From Trichoplax adhaerens (lineage: Eukaryota > Placozoa > Uniplacotomia > Trichoplacea > Trichoplacidae), in assembly GCF_000150275.1 (NCBI RefSeq), contig NW_002060959.1, positions 378,172 through 442,171 of the forward strand: a stretch of DNA of 64,000 nt. Reading direction: 5' to 3'. Shown here in pieces: positions 36,001 through 49,169 of the stretch. Each line of letters opens with the position of its first letter. Positions within the stretch are counted from its first letter, which is position 1. The notes under the pieces were generated by a model, which saw nothing but the letters and a program-made list of their open reading frames with translations, did no database searches and was not told where the DNA came from. The position numbers and the translations under genes were made by a program.

Positions 36001-38695
36001 TTGACTTGGCATTTCACTGGTTTATAACAATTAGGGACTATGGAAGCTATTTTGATCATGTCACTTTCGATATCTTAAGACCATATTTTTAATTAAGCTC
36101 TAGTTGAAATTAAAATTTAATCGTACTAAAATTGCAATGCGATTTGATAAATATAAGTAAAACCAATTAATCAATCAAGCAGCCAATCAATCGATACTGC
36201 TTTTAAATATAAAATTGTTCAGATTTTTAAGAATTTCCCATATTTCTATGATATTTGAATTCTATCCATTGATTAGATACTTTCAATTTTCAATTTGTAC
36301 TGAAAATTTAGGGAGGGTTTTTAGGAACATGCTAAAAGAATAGCTAGCACTTGCTGCAATTTAAATTTCTATTTGCTAGAATTCATTATCATCCATATAT
36401 AAAAGATTTTGTTCTATTGTTATAATACATTAAATGAGAACATACCCGATATTGTAGAAATAAGGGAATATCTACAACAATATCGATTTAATGCCGTTAT
36501 GATTTAGAAGAAAAATAACAACTGGAGTAAACTAAACAATTTTTTAGTTCTCCTTTTTATATATTCCAATAATGTAAAATTACTACGTGTATATTATTAT
36601 TAGAAATGTGTAGAATATTTAAGAATTTTAGCGGATTAATAATCTATCCATTTCATACCTCATTTTTGCGATGAATTTATTTAACTTTATTTTGACTAAT
36701 TAATTATCAGTTCTGTAATTGGTATTCAAAAAGACTATCCTATTCCTAATTTATGAATGATATAAGGTCATAACAAGCAGGCTAACATTTGTTTTGCATT
36801 TGAATCATTGTGTGTAGGTATACAAAGTCTTATATAGCACAATAATATTGTTATGTAGATGATAATAACCAAAGTACGTAATTAGTGATAGTTTCAGTTC
36901 AAATGACGCTATTAAAACTATGGTGCAAAATTATCTATTGAATTATTTTATTCGGCTACAGTCAGATTAAACTTCATCCTATTGCTAAGCTTCATATAGC
37001 TACATATTTTAACAAACATCTATCTATAAGATATTAGACATGCATAAGATAGGCAAGTATTCTAAAGGTGTAACAATGTGTTCAATTACTATTTCATTCT
37101 AAATACGTAATAAATTACTGTGAACACGAACGAAAATATCTGATATTTAAGGCTAATAAATATTTATTTGTTTTTAAAAGCTATAATGTAAGTTCTAATG
37201 TTTTTACAGGAATCGAATAATTGTGTAAAACACTATTATTCTGTTTTAATAATGTTACATAAAGTATTAAAGGTATTTTATGTATAGATATAAAATATTA
37301 ATTGATTTGATAATTCTATTAAGTAATAAACTAGAATAAGAATAATTGTCTATAATCCATGGAAAGATCAATAGGGAAAACTGTCACGAAACTATTATGT
37401 TTAGGTCATAACAAACTTACGAATAAATTTATCCTTCTGATTGGCATTACTTAAAATAAACAATTGTTTAGGTGAAATAACTGTACATGGAAGCAATTTA
37501 TTGCTAGTTATCTTTTAGACTTAAAATTAAAATGGCCCTTTATTATTACTATTTGGGTGGAGGGACAACGTTCCAATTTCTTTGATACATTTAAATCTAC
37601 TCTGAGAGCCATTATTTCATATAGTAAATTATTAAGTTTATAGGTTTATAAAAAACATACTTAGCAATATTTTTATCGGATCTTATTCAATCTGAATCAG
37701 AATGCTGACGATGAAATGGCAATAATTCAATTACTACCTTTCAGCGATTTACATGAAAAAAGACTTAATCCTATGTAATCTATACTGTAACGGAATGTTT
37801 AATTCTTCAACACAGTCGTATATTTAAACCCTAGGTAAAATATGTACTGTGTTATTGACTTTGTGTAGTCTTACTATAGTTATGACGTCCAAAGGCAGAA
37901 ACTTCCTGCTCATTAGTTACAATGTCGTTATGAATGGAAAATGATTGTCTTTTCGTTATTTTAGGTATTTACAATTATCGTCATGGTAATCTCATCTTAA
38001 TTCGCCACTTTATAGACGTTAATATTTATTTTTATAAAGTATTGTTCCAGGTGTTAATTATGCTCTGATGAATAATTTATATGAGGTAGAAATAATTACT
38101 TTCATCCTTTGCCTGGTGTATATATATATCTTCTAAAGAAATGAAAGTTTGCCATATGCAGTTTGCATTAAAAGATGAAAGTTAGGACTTACATTCTATG
38201 CTAATATAAGTTGCAATTCCTAATTTCAATCTGTGAAATAACTGAAAGTCACATTGCAATGTTGGTGGTGTAAGTATTAATATCCATATCCACAGAATAC
38301 TATTTCGTTATCCTATCTATTACCTGGTTTGGGTTGTTCTACAAAAGTCAACAGAATTAATCTTAGAAAAGATTTCAACAAATTTGATTGCAAAATTATC
38401 AGCATCACCAACTTTAAACTTGAAATTTACTCTCAAAGTCAACTGAAATTCATTTCATACATTGATTCTATGTACTTGTGCAAGTGATTATCAAAATTCG
38501 CATCATTATTTTAATAGAATAATTTTTATTTAGTCTATATCTCTATAAATGTTTTAAGATTTATTTTTGTTAATTGCGTTATCGAAACTACTATTCGATA
38601 TCACTTACTATCGCTTGATATTTCATTCGCGTGTCGCCAACATAAACCAGTTGAGATTCTATTCAGCTAAGTAATCGACCAATCTAAGGAAGAAT
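33067..38695. other. non-coding interval between two TPR-array genes
   Basis: No gene family recognised. Overlapping frames on both strands near 35243-35559 (82 and 70 codons) are basic or hydrophobic low-complexity and fit chance. A small GC-richer patch lies at about 33220-33275. The promoter of the gene at 38696 presumably lies near the right end. Confidence 0.4.
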
Positions 38696-41600
38696 ATGGA
38701 CACAACTCTAGAGTCGGTAAAGGATGAGATTCATTCTTTTTGTCTAAAAGGTCATCAGGCTTTTAGTCAGGGATGTCATCATCAAGCTAGATCACATTAC
38801 ATGGAAGCAATGGAAACAGTAAATGGTTTAGATAGCGAAAGCATTGATCAAGATCGACTACTATGTGATTTGTACATCAATATATCATCAACTTTCCGAG
38901 AGCAACATCAATTAGTTCAGGCACTAAAATATTGCGATCTGGCAGTCAAATTAGCAGAAAGAATGGACGATCAAATCCGATTAGCAAGGTGTTTCGATAG
39001 TTTAGGCAGTATCAATAGAAAAAATGGAGTGTATGAAGAAGCATTAGCCCACTATGATAAATCGCTTGTTATAAAATTAGAAATTGTCAGTGAGCATAGC
39101 TTAGATGTTGCTGATACCTTTCATGGAATAGGAGAAGTTTTCTTCATCCAATCTAAATTTAAAGATGCTTTATCTATGTATAAGAAATGCTTAGCAATCC
39201 GATTAGATCTACTGGAAAAGGATCATTTATTTGTAGCTGAAGCTTACCAATCTATCGCTAATGTCTATGCTATACAGTATGAATACGAATACGAAGATGC
39301 TCTTTCTCTATATCAGTTATCTCTTGATATTCGATTGAAAATGTACAAAAATAATAATTTACTCATTGTTCAATCTTATAACAGTATTGGTCTACTTCAT
39401 TTCTATAAATACAATTATGAATATGCTTTAGCGATGTTTAAGAAATCTCTCAGTATCATTAACGAATTATCCATGAGCAATAATATCAATAGTACTCCTA
39501 TCTATGATAATTTGGGTAATTTATACTTTCATCAGGGCAAAATTAAAGAGGCATTATCTCTATTAGAAAAATCACTCCAGATTAAGATTGAAAATCTAGG
39601 CAATAATAATTTAAGTATAGCAATTACTTACAATTACATTGGAAATATTTATCATTATCAATTAAAACACAGCGACGCTATATCAATGTTTCAAAAATCG
39701 CTTAAAATTAAACAAGAAATCTTAGGAAATAGTAATATTGAAATAGTAAAGTCATTGGATGGCATCGGTAACGTCTATTTGTATCAATTTAAATATAAAG
39801 AAGCACTCTCTATGTATCAAAAATCGCTAAAAGTTACTTTGGAATTATTAGGAAGTAATACTTTAGGTAGTGCAAGATCCTATGCCAATGTTGGACTTGC
39901 TTATTTTGCACTATCCAAGCGCGCTGATGCTTTATTAATGTATCAAAAATCTCAAGATATTTTATTGGAAGTTTTAGGAAATGACAATATCCATATGGCA
40001 TATTCCTATTTATGCTTGGGACTCGTTTATTATCAGCAGTTACAGTATCATTCTGCTCTATCGATGTTTGAAAAATCATTAAAAATACATATAGAAATTT
40101 CAGGTCATGATGCATTAGAGGCAGCTTCTATGTATTATTTTATCGGACGTCTCTCTATCGATCAACAAAAGTATCAAGAAGCTATTTCAATGTATCAAAA
40201 ATGTTTACACATAAGATTAGAAAAACTGGGAAATAATCGATCAGAAATTGCTGATATTTATTATGCTCTCGGTTTAATCTATTTCCAACAATTGAAATAT
40301 AAAGATGCTCTATTTATGTATAAGAAATCATTAAATATTCGCTTAGGAATAGTAGATAATAAAAAATCTCCAAGCGATGAAGTAAATAATAAAATAGGTA
40401 TCACCTACCAGCATCGTACTAAATACCAAGAAGCTCAATTATTGTATCAGGAATCTCTCAACGAAGGATTCGAAATTTTAGGAGATTATCGTTTAGGAGT
40501 TTCTTCTCTCTATTATGATATTGGACTCATCCATACCAAACAGTTTCAATATCAAGATGGCTTGAATATGTTTCGAAAATCGTTAGCAATTCAAATTGAA
40601 GTATTAGGAACCGATAATCTAAATAATACTAAGCTACAAGAAATAATGGGGCTATTATATAAATATCAGTTTTCATATGAAGAGGCTTTGCATATGTATC
40701 AAAGTGCTTTCCATATTAGATCAAAACTGTTGGGTAATAACAGTTTAGACGTAGCTAAAAATTATCTAAATATTGGAAAACTACACTGTGATAACTTTAG
40801 ATATCTAGATGCTTTAACCGCATTTGAAAAATGCCTCCAAATTCAACAGCAACTACTAGAAGATAATCACATCGATATTGCCAATACTTTTAATTATATT
40901 GGGAGAATCTATAAGTATTTACTGAAAAGTAAAGAATCTTTGAAGTACTATGAGAAAGCTCTAGACATAGCGTTAGATACAGCAGGTAGTAAAAATCTTC
41001 ATGTTGCTGAATCGTATCATGGACTGGCAGATGGATATTTTATGCAACATAAATTTAAGGATGCATTATCTAATTATACAGAAGCTCTCAACATTCGGCT
41101 AGAAATAGTTGGAAATCAAGATTTAGCGGTAGCTCAGTCGTATTATGCTATCGCTAACATTCATTTTTATCGATCCAAGTATAGGGATGCCCTCTCCATG
41201 TACCATAAATCTCTAGATATTGTAACTAAAACTTTAGGAACTAACAATTTAACTGCTACCATCATTTATAATGGTCTTGGAAATGTATACGCTAGACAGT
41301 CAAAATATGAAGTTGCTATATCAATGTACCAGAAATCGATCAAAATTGGAATAAAATTAATGGGATATAATTATAACTTGATTCTAGCTAATTCATATCA
41401 TAATCTTGGATTAGCTTACGAAGATCAAAGCAAATATGCTGATGCTTCTTTGATGTATCAAAAATCTCTCGATATTCAACTACAAATATTTGAAATCAAT
41501 CACCCAAATGTTCGCGAAACAAATGATATCATTTCTAGTTTAAATCGCAAACTGATGCAACCCAATTCCTCAGCTAGTGTAAGCCAAATATCAGTTAAAA

Positions 41601-42163
41601 TTCGAAACAGAGTTCGGCAGCGTGGTTCAATCTACCTCTATTTATCTGGTGTTCCGGCCTATCCAGCAAAAGGTTCAGGAAAATAGAAATTGTTAAGATT
41701 GATTTATTAAGTAGCATTTATCACCAAATCTTTTTTCGAGTGACTGTAATTCTTATGATCTATATTCGTTTAATCTTTGCTTTTACTGATCATGCCAGCC
41801 GACAAAGCCGTAATCTTACCCAATTCCGAAAGAATTTGCGATCGCAATAGTTTTAATATGGCAGGTGAGTAAATCAATAATACATATTTAAGTTTTAAAA
41901 TTACAATTTATTAGAAATTCAATTAATGATATCCCTGAAATAGGTTAAAGAGTTTAACTTTACCACTGCAATAGATATATACTTTTTGAAAATTATTAAG
42001 CAATCTTTTTCCGTTTCGTGTGTACAATGTAGATGAAAAGCAGTCAGCGGCTGATCATGGTTCAGGATTGGTTAGAAATCTATATCTAAGCTTCATTTAC
42101 TTATTTTTAGTTAGACTATATGCAACTGTTGATTTAAAGCGATTAATGGCAATCGGATGGTAG
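38696..42163 (+). CDS. TPR-array protein (about 19 regular repeats)
   Basis: The ATG at 38696 is the first in frame and gives M-D-T-T-L. A conserved N-terminal block (LYINISSTFREQHQL, DQIRLARC-DSLG) matches the TPR gene at 28577. About 19 TPRs follow, mostly 42 residues; repeat 2 carries an extra Y-E-Y-E-type insertion. The large frame stops at 41684-41686, but AAAG|GTTCAG at 41672/41673 is a phase-1 donor. Exon 41799-41864 (ADKAVILPNSERICDRNSFNMA less the split codon) starts and ends in phase 1 with a strong GTGAGT donor. A third exon from 42033 begins DEKQSAADHG, matching the DEIKQS tail exon of the gene at 1-1609, and is open to a TAG at 42161-42163. The last exon may instead end at a donor inside this stretch. 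The function is inferred as protein-protein scaffolding; partner unknown. Confidence 0.88.
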
Positions 42164-45100
42164 TGTAGTAGCCTTTTAAAATAGTTGCCATATAACCAAA
42201 AATTGGTTATAGACGATTAAAATAAGCTCAAATGCCAGTTGTTTAGATTATTATTTTTATCTTACTATAATTTTGCAACTATAAGATAATGATCTTGGCA
42301 ATTTATAAAATTAATCGCTACTTCTTCAGATAACACACATCGATTTTCTTTTGTTAATTAGAATGTTGATATCAGAACAAAAACCAGAATGTGTATGATT
42401 CAATAGCGAAAATTTTGGGTAAATGTCAAGAATTCAAGATCAAGTATTTATAGTTGTACCGACAATGCGACCATTTCCATAAAGCACGAAAAAATTTATA
42501 CGCGATGAATGTCTCTTATCAGCTAGGATTCTTTCAGGATGTAGATTTGATTACACGTGTATAAATTTCGAATCCATGCTACACTTTTGTGTAATGCACT
42601 AATCTATAGTATTGGATTTAATGAAGTTTATATATGCGTATTGTCGAACATATTATATCGTTATGCTAGTGATAAATGTATCTATTTCAATATCCCTTTT
42701 CTCCAAAAGAAACCATTTCCAATATTTAGTCTTTCTAATCGTGATGTATAGAATTATCATAAAAACATTTTAAAATCAAATTTACTTTGCTGTCTTTCGA
42801 CGATGTACAAAAATGCAACAATTTCATACAAGTTTTAAATAATGGTCTGTACTATGAGGCCTTTATAAAATGAAAATTTGAAATACACCCAAAACATAGC
42901 GATTGCACCTTATAGTATTGCTTTGTTTATATTAGATGAATCCTGCATGAGAATTAATAGTTGCAGACTATATTTCGGCATTTATCCCAGCGTTATCTAT
43001 ATTATAAGCACTTGCTTCTAAACATGATTCTGTTGAAATACATTTTAGAATCATTTTCCTCATAGGAACTTTAACTTAAGTTTTACTATGTTCTTAATAG
43101 TTTCGAAAATCAACAATCTGCTAAGATTTAGAAACTAATCACTTTAAATATTGAGATATACGGTAAAGCATTTGTTTACTTCTGGTAACTTACCATTTGA
43201 TTCGGTATAGAGCTTTAAGCATGAAAGTCTAATTGTTAGATATTAAATTTTCGTCTTGTGTTGCAATGAAAATTTTATTTGACAAAGATTTTGTTCTTAA
43301 ATGGTTTTGACGTAACATATGTATCTAAGACTATTGTTATACGATAAAACCACTATATGCCATATGCTATCGTAAATGAAAAGTGTGACTTAAAGTTAAT
43401 TGCAGTTCTAATACGTAATTAATGTGTTCACGTTAGGATATTATTTCCAAATGGTTGTATCTTACTAGATCTATGTAAGTCGAGCGTTCTGCTAGTATCT
43501 ATTTATTACGGTGTATCATAATCATCCAAATTTCGACGAGATTATATAAGTAATTCTTTTACTTCTATCCCTGTTATACCAAGTTTCAAGTGAATATATC
43601 TCGATTGATATTTTAAAATCTTGCGTAGTAAATCATCAAATAGCGAAATTAAATTTTTTCCATTAGTTATTTCGAATCAATGATAAAATGTTTAATTTTA
43701 CGTCAATATGCTTTGAAACAGCTTTACCAGTTAAGCAATTATTGACTAATAATTAATACTATTGAATAGTCTAGATAAGTTCATATGCTACATTTTATGT
43801 TAATTTTGTTGCTCTTGTGGTTAATATGATGGTACCAAAAATCATTATATTAGAGAATTAATAAGTTAAGTATCATACCATATATATCAGGAAAGCAGCT
43901 AGATAATAATTATTTTCAAATACTTTTCTCAAGTTCTATCTGATATTGACTTCATCATGATGTAGTTTAAGCTTGGCACAATTTCAGTGTCAGATTTAAT
44001 CAGCTCGAAAGTATAAAGTACAACTGGTACTATAAGCTGGATATAATTAGTCTAATTGTAGGGTATTGAGATTACATTGTGATTCTAGTATATTCTTAAA
44101 AAAATATGAATCTAAGTATTCTATATTGTTCGTAACTGTAGAAATAATTTCGTTGTCCGCATTAGATGAAAACATAGTTTGTCATGTCTAGATATTTATT
44201 TCACTTACGGCCTCACCTATTTCTTACAGCCATTCGATATTTTATGGACTATTACGCTGGATGTAATTAGCATAAGCGTAGTATATTAAGATTGTAACGC
44301 AATTTTAGTTTCTCTTTGAAAAATAGAAGTATTCTATGTTTTTCTCAAATATAGATACGATTTAATTTTTGCTACCCGAAATATCGCGCCGCAAACATTA
44401 TTTGGATGCTTCGTTAATTATTTCAGTTAGAATCTCACCATTTTGTCTAGCCATAGGATACTTCATGGGACTATTATTACTTTCAAAACTATGAATACTG
44501 CTGATTTTACCTTTGATTTTGCTAGTTGCAATAGTTGTAATAGTTGCAATGTTGATACTTCCACATTACTTCATGCAGTGAAGGTTTATTTTTAGAATTT
44601 TTCTTCAAGCATTTTATTATTTTAATAAGTAATGTATTTTTAAAATAACTTAATTTGATTTTACTACGGAAGATTTAACTTAATATCGTAAACCCGACTT
44701 CATTATTCGGATTGGAACAAAAAATATTTTATAGCACAATTTTGATAAGAATTTCACGATATTAGGTTGTAATTTATGTGATATATTTAGTCAGTATAAT
44801 ACTCATGCTCTTATCAAGGTAAAAACTTGTAGCCAATTTTGATTAAAAAATACAGTAGAAATAGTGTTACTTTGCTATTGAATACAGTGTAAACTGGAAC
44901 GTTTCGATCTAGGTGCTAATTTAAGATTGTTAGTCCGTCTTAGTCTTTTTTATAGTTATATATTATATAACGTAGAAAAGCATAGTTTGTATATTTAGAA
45001 ATGTTGGGAATCTAGAGTACAATTTATCAGATCATATGTATTTAATTTCCAGCTCGTTTGGAATGCTTTAGAAAAGTAATTTGCTAGTCTGGTACCACCA

Positions 45101-45374
45101 ACTGCTCTGCGTAGCATATAAAAAGTGGCGTAGTTCAGTAGAAAAGCAGTTCAAGCCTTAGCTTAAGATAGAAGGTGAAGATTAGGATTTTCCTAAATTC
45201 GTGAGTAAGTCATAATTTACGTAGGCAGTTTGATTAATTGTAAAATACAATTATGCCTTTGTTGTCTAGCAATCTAGACATTATTAATATTCTTAATTTC
45301 AATTATCAATTACCAATATGATCAATTAGCTTAATACTAACGAAATCTGTTTAATTAGCAAGTACAGTGCTTTG
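42164..45374. other. non-coding interval
   Basis: AT-rich; no recognised gene. A 64-codon frame at 42557-42751 opens only with GTG and has no recognisable family. Confidence 0.4.
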
Positions 45375-45493
45375 CTCCGTAACAGAGGTACCTCCCTTTA
45401 ATTTTCTAGTGTTAGAATTCCAAAAATTTTAGTTTTACTCACAAATTTTCCTCCATTATTACTTTTACAATAAATTATCTGCTTGTTACGGAG
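45375..45493. repeat. small foldback with perfect 10-bp arms
   Basis: CTCCGTAACA at 45375-45384 is exactly inverted as TGTTACGGAG at 45484-45493, with about 99 bp between. It could be a tiny MITE-like relic or chance. Confidence 0.35.
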
Positions 45494-46628
45494 TAACTTT
45501 TGCATAGCTATCGTGGCACAATTTTCATAAGATAACTAATCTAAGAATGAGTTCACATTAATTTATCTATGGTTTTTGCGCATATTTATTAAATAATAGA
45601 TAACTGTTTAGTTTAATAATGATCCTTACAATCTGATAATATTAATAAAGTTTCCATTTTCTAGTACGTCATTTTGTTATTCTCCAAAATAGCAACTTCT
45701 CCGACCGCTCGGACTTTCTATTAGCCTAAGAAAATGATAAATGTTACAATTATGAGATAACATCGCTGCAAGTATTGTATGATACAAGAGAAATATCTAT
45801 AAATGTTTTTATCAAGTAATGTTATTATCTCCAGCATCATCATAGCAGCCAAAGTGACTATAACTATGAATTATTGTAGTCTATAGTAACAGTATTTAAT
45901 AGTCAAAATGCTCATTTTAAGCTATTACTAAGTCAGTGTGACGTCAAATAAATCAGGACAGTAACCATAGCAACGCGATAGGCGTAAAATATAATTCTCT
46001 TATCAATCAATCCTTAACCATTAGGAACTTTATGCCTTAGTACAAGTTTCAATAACAAAAATGTTGGTTATTATTAAATCATCAATTCTATTTTTTTAAA
46101 TATTTTTAAGTATCTGCTTCCATTTTATGAAAATCTGCACACACAATGACAGTCTATATTTTTACCGGTATACTAGTCCCTCAAACTATCACACACCAAA
46201 TGACACTCTCTATCAGTTCAAGTGTTAAAATAACCATTTGTACATTTTGCTTGTGTAATTAAATAAGAGTATGGAGCGAATCAAAGATTGTTTGTTTAAT
46301 GCTAATGTTCACACATCGATTATATTATTACAATACGGATGACTTGATCGAATCGGCTAGATTTTTAGGCGGTTGCAGCTAAGTAACGTATAGAAAATAA
46401 GGATTGCTATGCTTTCAATTATCAGGTCACTATGAACATAGAAATCGGATATAATTTCATTCAATCTATTCTTAATAGAATACGTGGATTGTTTTGCTTA
46501 TTGTAAAGATAAGGCGCAAAGCAATCACTTTTAAGTAAGGTTGCTACAAATAATGTAGTCGACTATAATTTCTTCTCATTTATTCCTACTCTCAATCTTT
46601 TTATCATTAATAAAAATCTCGTATTAGG
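45494..46628. other. non-coding interval
   Basis: AT-rich; nothing recognised. Confidence 0.4.
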
Positions 46629-47262
46629 TTGTGACAGTCTTATATACTGTATTAGAGTAGAAATATCTATGTTAGGATAATTCTGTTAGCCTATCCTCAT
46701 TTAGTTAACTTCTAATTCGGATATACTGTGTTTTAATATAGCACTGACTTTTTATGACAGAGACATATATATATACACATACTGAATTAATAGTTATAAT
46801 AGGGAATGCAAATCATCTACTTACAGTTCAAATCATTGTGATTGTAACTTACTTATGGTAGATTGTAAATTATCATGGAAATGTTGCGTGGTAAGACATA
46901 TCATAATTTATCTATTCTATATTAGTTATCAGATTTCTATGTTCGTAAATACTGTTGTTTGCATTAAGGAAGCAGTAGCTAAAATTAATATCTAATTCAG
47001 TGAATGATTCCAAAGTTAGTCGTACCAACTATGACTCGTGTACTATTGAGGAATAGTATATAAATGCAGTATATCGTGTAATAAAGAGGATTCTCAAACT
47101 TAATGTTTAACGTAAAATATGAGGCGTCTAAGTCTTTTTGTAGTCTGCTAGTAGAGCAAAAGTGTTTCTGATAGTGCAGATATCGTTACTTGATACGTGG
47201 TTCAAGGAATTGACTTATTGATCGTACATTACGTTATCTTGCTGCAAAGCTGTTTTGTGACA
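46629..47262 (+). mobile_element. near-full copy of the TGTCACAAAACAGC-ended repeat, left terminal repeat missing
   Basis: It runs from TTGTGACAGTCTTATATACTG to the terminal repeat ...GCTGCAAAGCTGTTTTGTGACA. Along its length it matches the minus strand of 24403-25030, including TAGCCTATCCT-ATTTAGTTAACTT and the ATTGAGGAATAGTATATAAATGCAG segment. The left terminal inverted repeat seen in the 24403 copy is absent or unrecognisable. Confidence 0.8.
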
Positions 47263-49169
47263 TAGGTATCATACAGTTATCATGACATTAGATGCCATCA
47301 AAATTAACCCAAATGCTAAATACTGGTATACTTATGGAAGCAGAAGCATTATAAACTTAAAAAAGCTTGTAATATTAACTTATTTAGTTTTATAAATCCT
47401 TTTGAATCAAGTATTCAATCAAGTTTTTTCTCTTATTGATAAGAGATAATATAATCTAATTGCCTTGCATAAACGTAAAATATAGCTTTCATTCATTCTT
47501 GTCGAGTAGCTTCCGTAGATAGTTTCGAGTTAGGTTCTCTGATTAATACTGGAAATGATCATTTAATTAGATATGCTAAATTTTTTACATTATTTTTCTA
47601 ATTTGAGGCATCCATGAAGGAACGATGATAATTATACTAATCCAATTACAGGTATAGAATATGCAAACTAGCCTAGAAATTCAGTTAATATTGCAATAAA
47701 AATGCTACGGGGGAGTAAATTATCCTAATACAATGCACAAGAATACACCTCTAAATTTTTATATGACCAGCAAGTATAAGGTCTAATCAAATCCTTAAAA
47801 AGTTATGTGAGAATATGCTTACGAGAAATTACATATGGCACAGTTTTATTGCAGCATGAAACATGTTAGTGACTTTGCAGCTGAATCCTTTTAGTACTAT
47901 CATTCATCTGACGACGTTAAAACAATATCATTCTTAGTGGCTGACCTTACTATCCTTGTGACAGTATACCACAAGTACCCTGACGTTTTCTTGCTTATTA
48001 ATGTAAACTGGATCATTATAATTTAATTGGTAAGCTACTAGTTCTTTTTCTTACATTATAGCATAATCCTATGTTATCTATAAACAATAAGCATGATTAA
48101 TAAAATGGTGATGCATAAAATTCTCCATTCACTTGATTCTATACAGAACTAAGGCTGATCGGCAAGGGACCATTAGTAATCAGCTACTTGGCCATCAACA
48201 CTAATTACTAAAGACGTTTTAATTATGATGCTTAATGTAAAGAAGGCCTAATTTAAAGCATCTTAGTATCAGAAAACTATTATATTATTACCAAATGCAT
48301 GATTAATTGTTATTTAACCACACCTTTCTCATTCTGATCTTTGTTATCCTTATTATTAACGACTGGCTTTGATATGCAAAATAGATTGGTTCGAATCCAT
48401 TATCTTATTATCCATTAGTCAGTAATATTATCTGCTCATTCTCATGACATCGTCCAAATCATTTTGACAACGGAAGAACATGTTCATAACTATTCATAGT
48501 TAGTATAGACATTTCTGAAATCCAAGTATTCCTATCTTTGATGGAAAGTTTACTCTAAAAGCGTTATATTAATACTGAACATCAGCTGAATGAAGAATTT
48601 GTATTATTAGATTATAATTTAACAGCTTCACGGCAATTTCATTTCATTTGAAACGGTGTCAGATACTCTAAAAGTGATTAAAGGCGGTCAATTTTTTGTC
48701 AATTTACCAATTGAAAATACATCAAAGGCTTCTAAGAGTTTTCGCTTTGGATGTGAAGCTATAGCAATTTTGCTCAACTTTATTTCTGTCCTATCTTATC
48801 AATCTACAGGTGGCATTATCTTCTATCGCTATGAAGTCAATTAATTTACTCTGATTAAATTGAAGTTACTAGATCGAAGCGTATTGCCGTCCAATAAGAG
48901 GATTGCATTTCTATTGCAAATCTAACTACCACTAGGAATGTCCTATATCCTACGCTTCTAAGGAGAAAAAAAGATTGCCTCTAAAACGGATATTCAAGAT
49001 TTAAACGACTCATAAAATAGGAACTGATCAAGAAAATCTTGACTAGCTCATCTCCTTAGTATATTTATTTTACAATTTATCTCTGGAAGCTAGTTTTGCC
49101 TCATGAACTATTCCGAAACACCTATCCTACTTTTACGATTCTAATCTACCTAACCCAATTGATCTCCTG
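47263..49169. other. non-coding interval upstream of the adhesion GPCR gene
   Basis: A frame open from about 48632 to 48841 begins after a TTTAACAG and ends GGIIFYRYEVN. It lacks an ATG and has no recognisable family, so it could be an untranslated exon or chance. Nothing else was recognised. Confidence 0.4.

Noticed and set aside
48656-48844. 62-codon frame just upstream of the adhesion GPCR gene
   Set aside because: It opens at GTG without an ATG; the receptor has its own ATG and signal peptide at 49170. An untranslated exon cannot be excluded.
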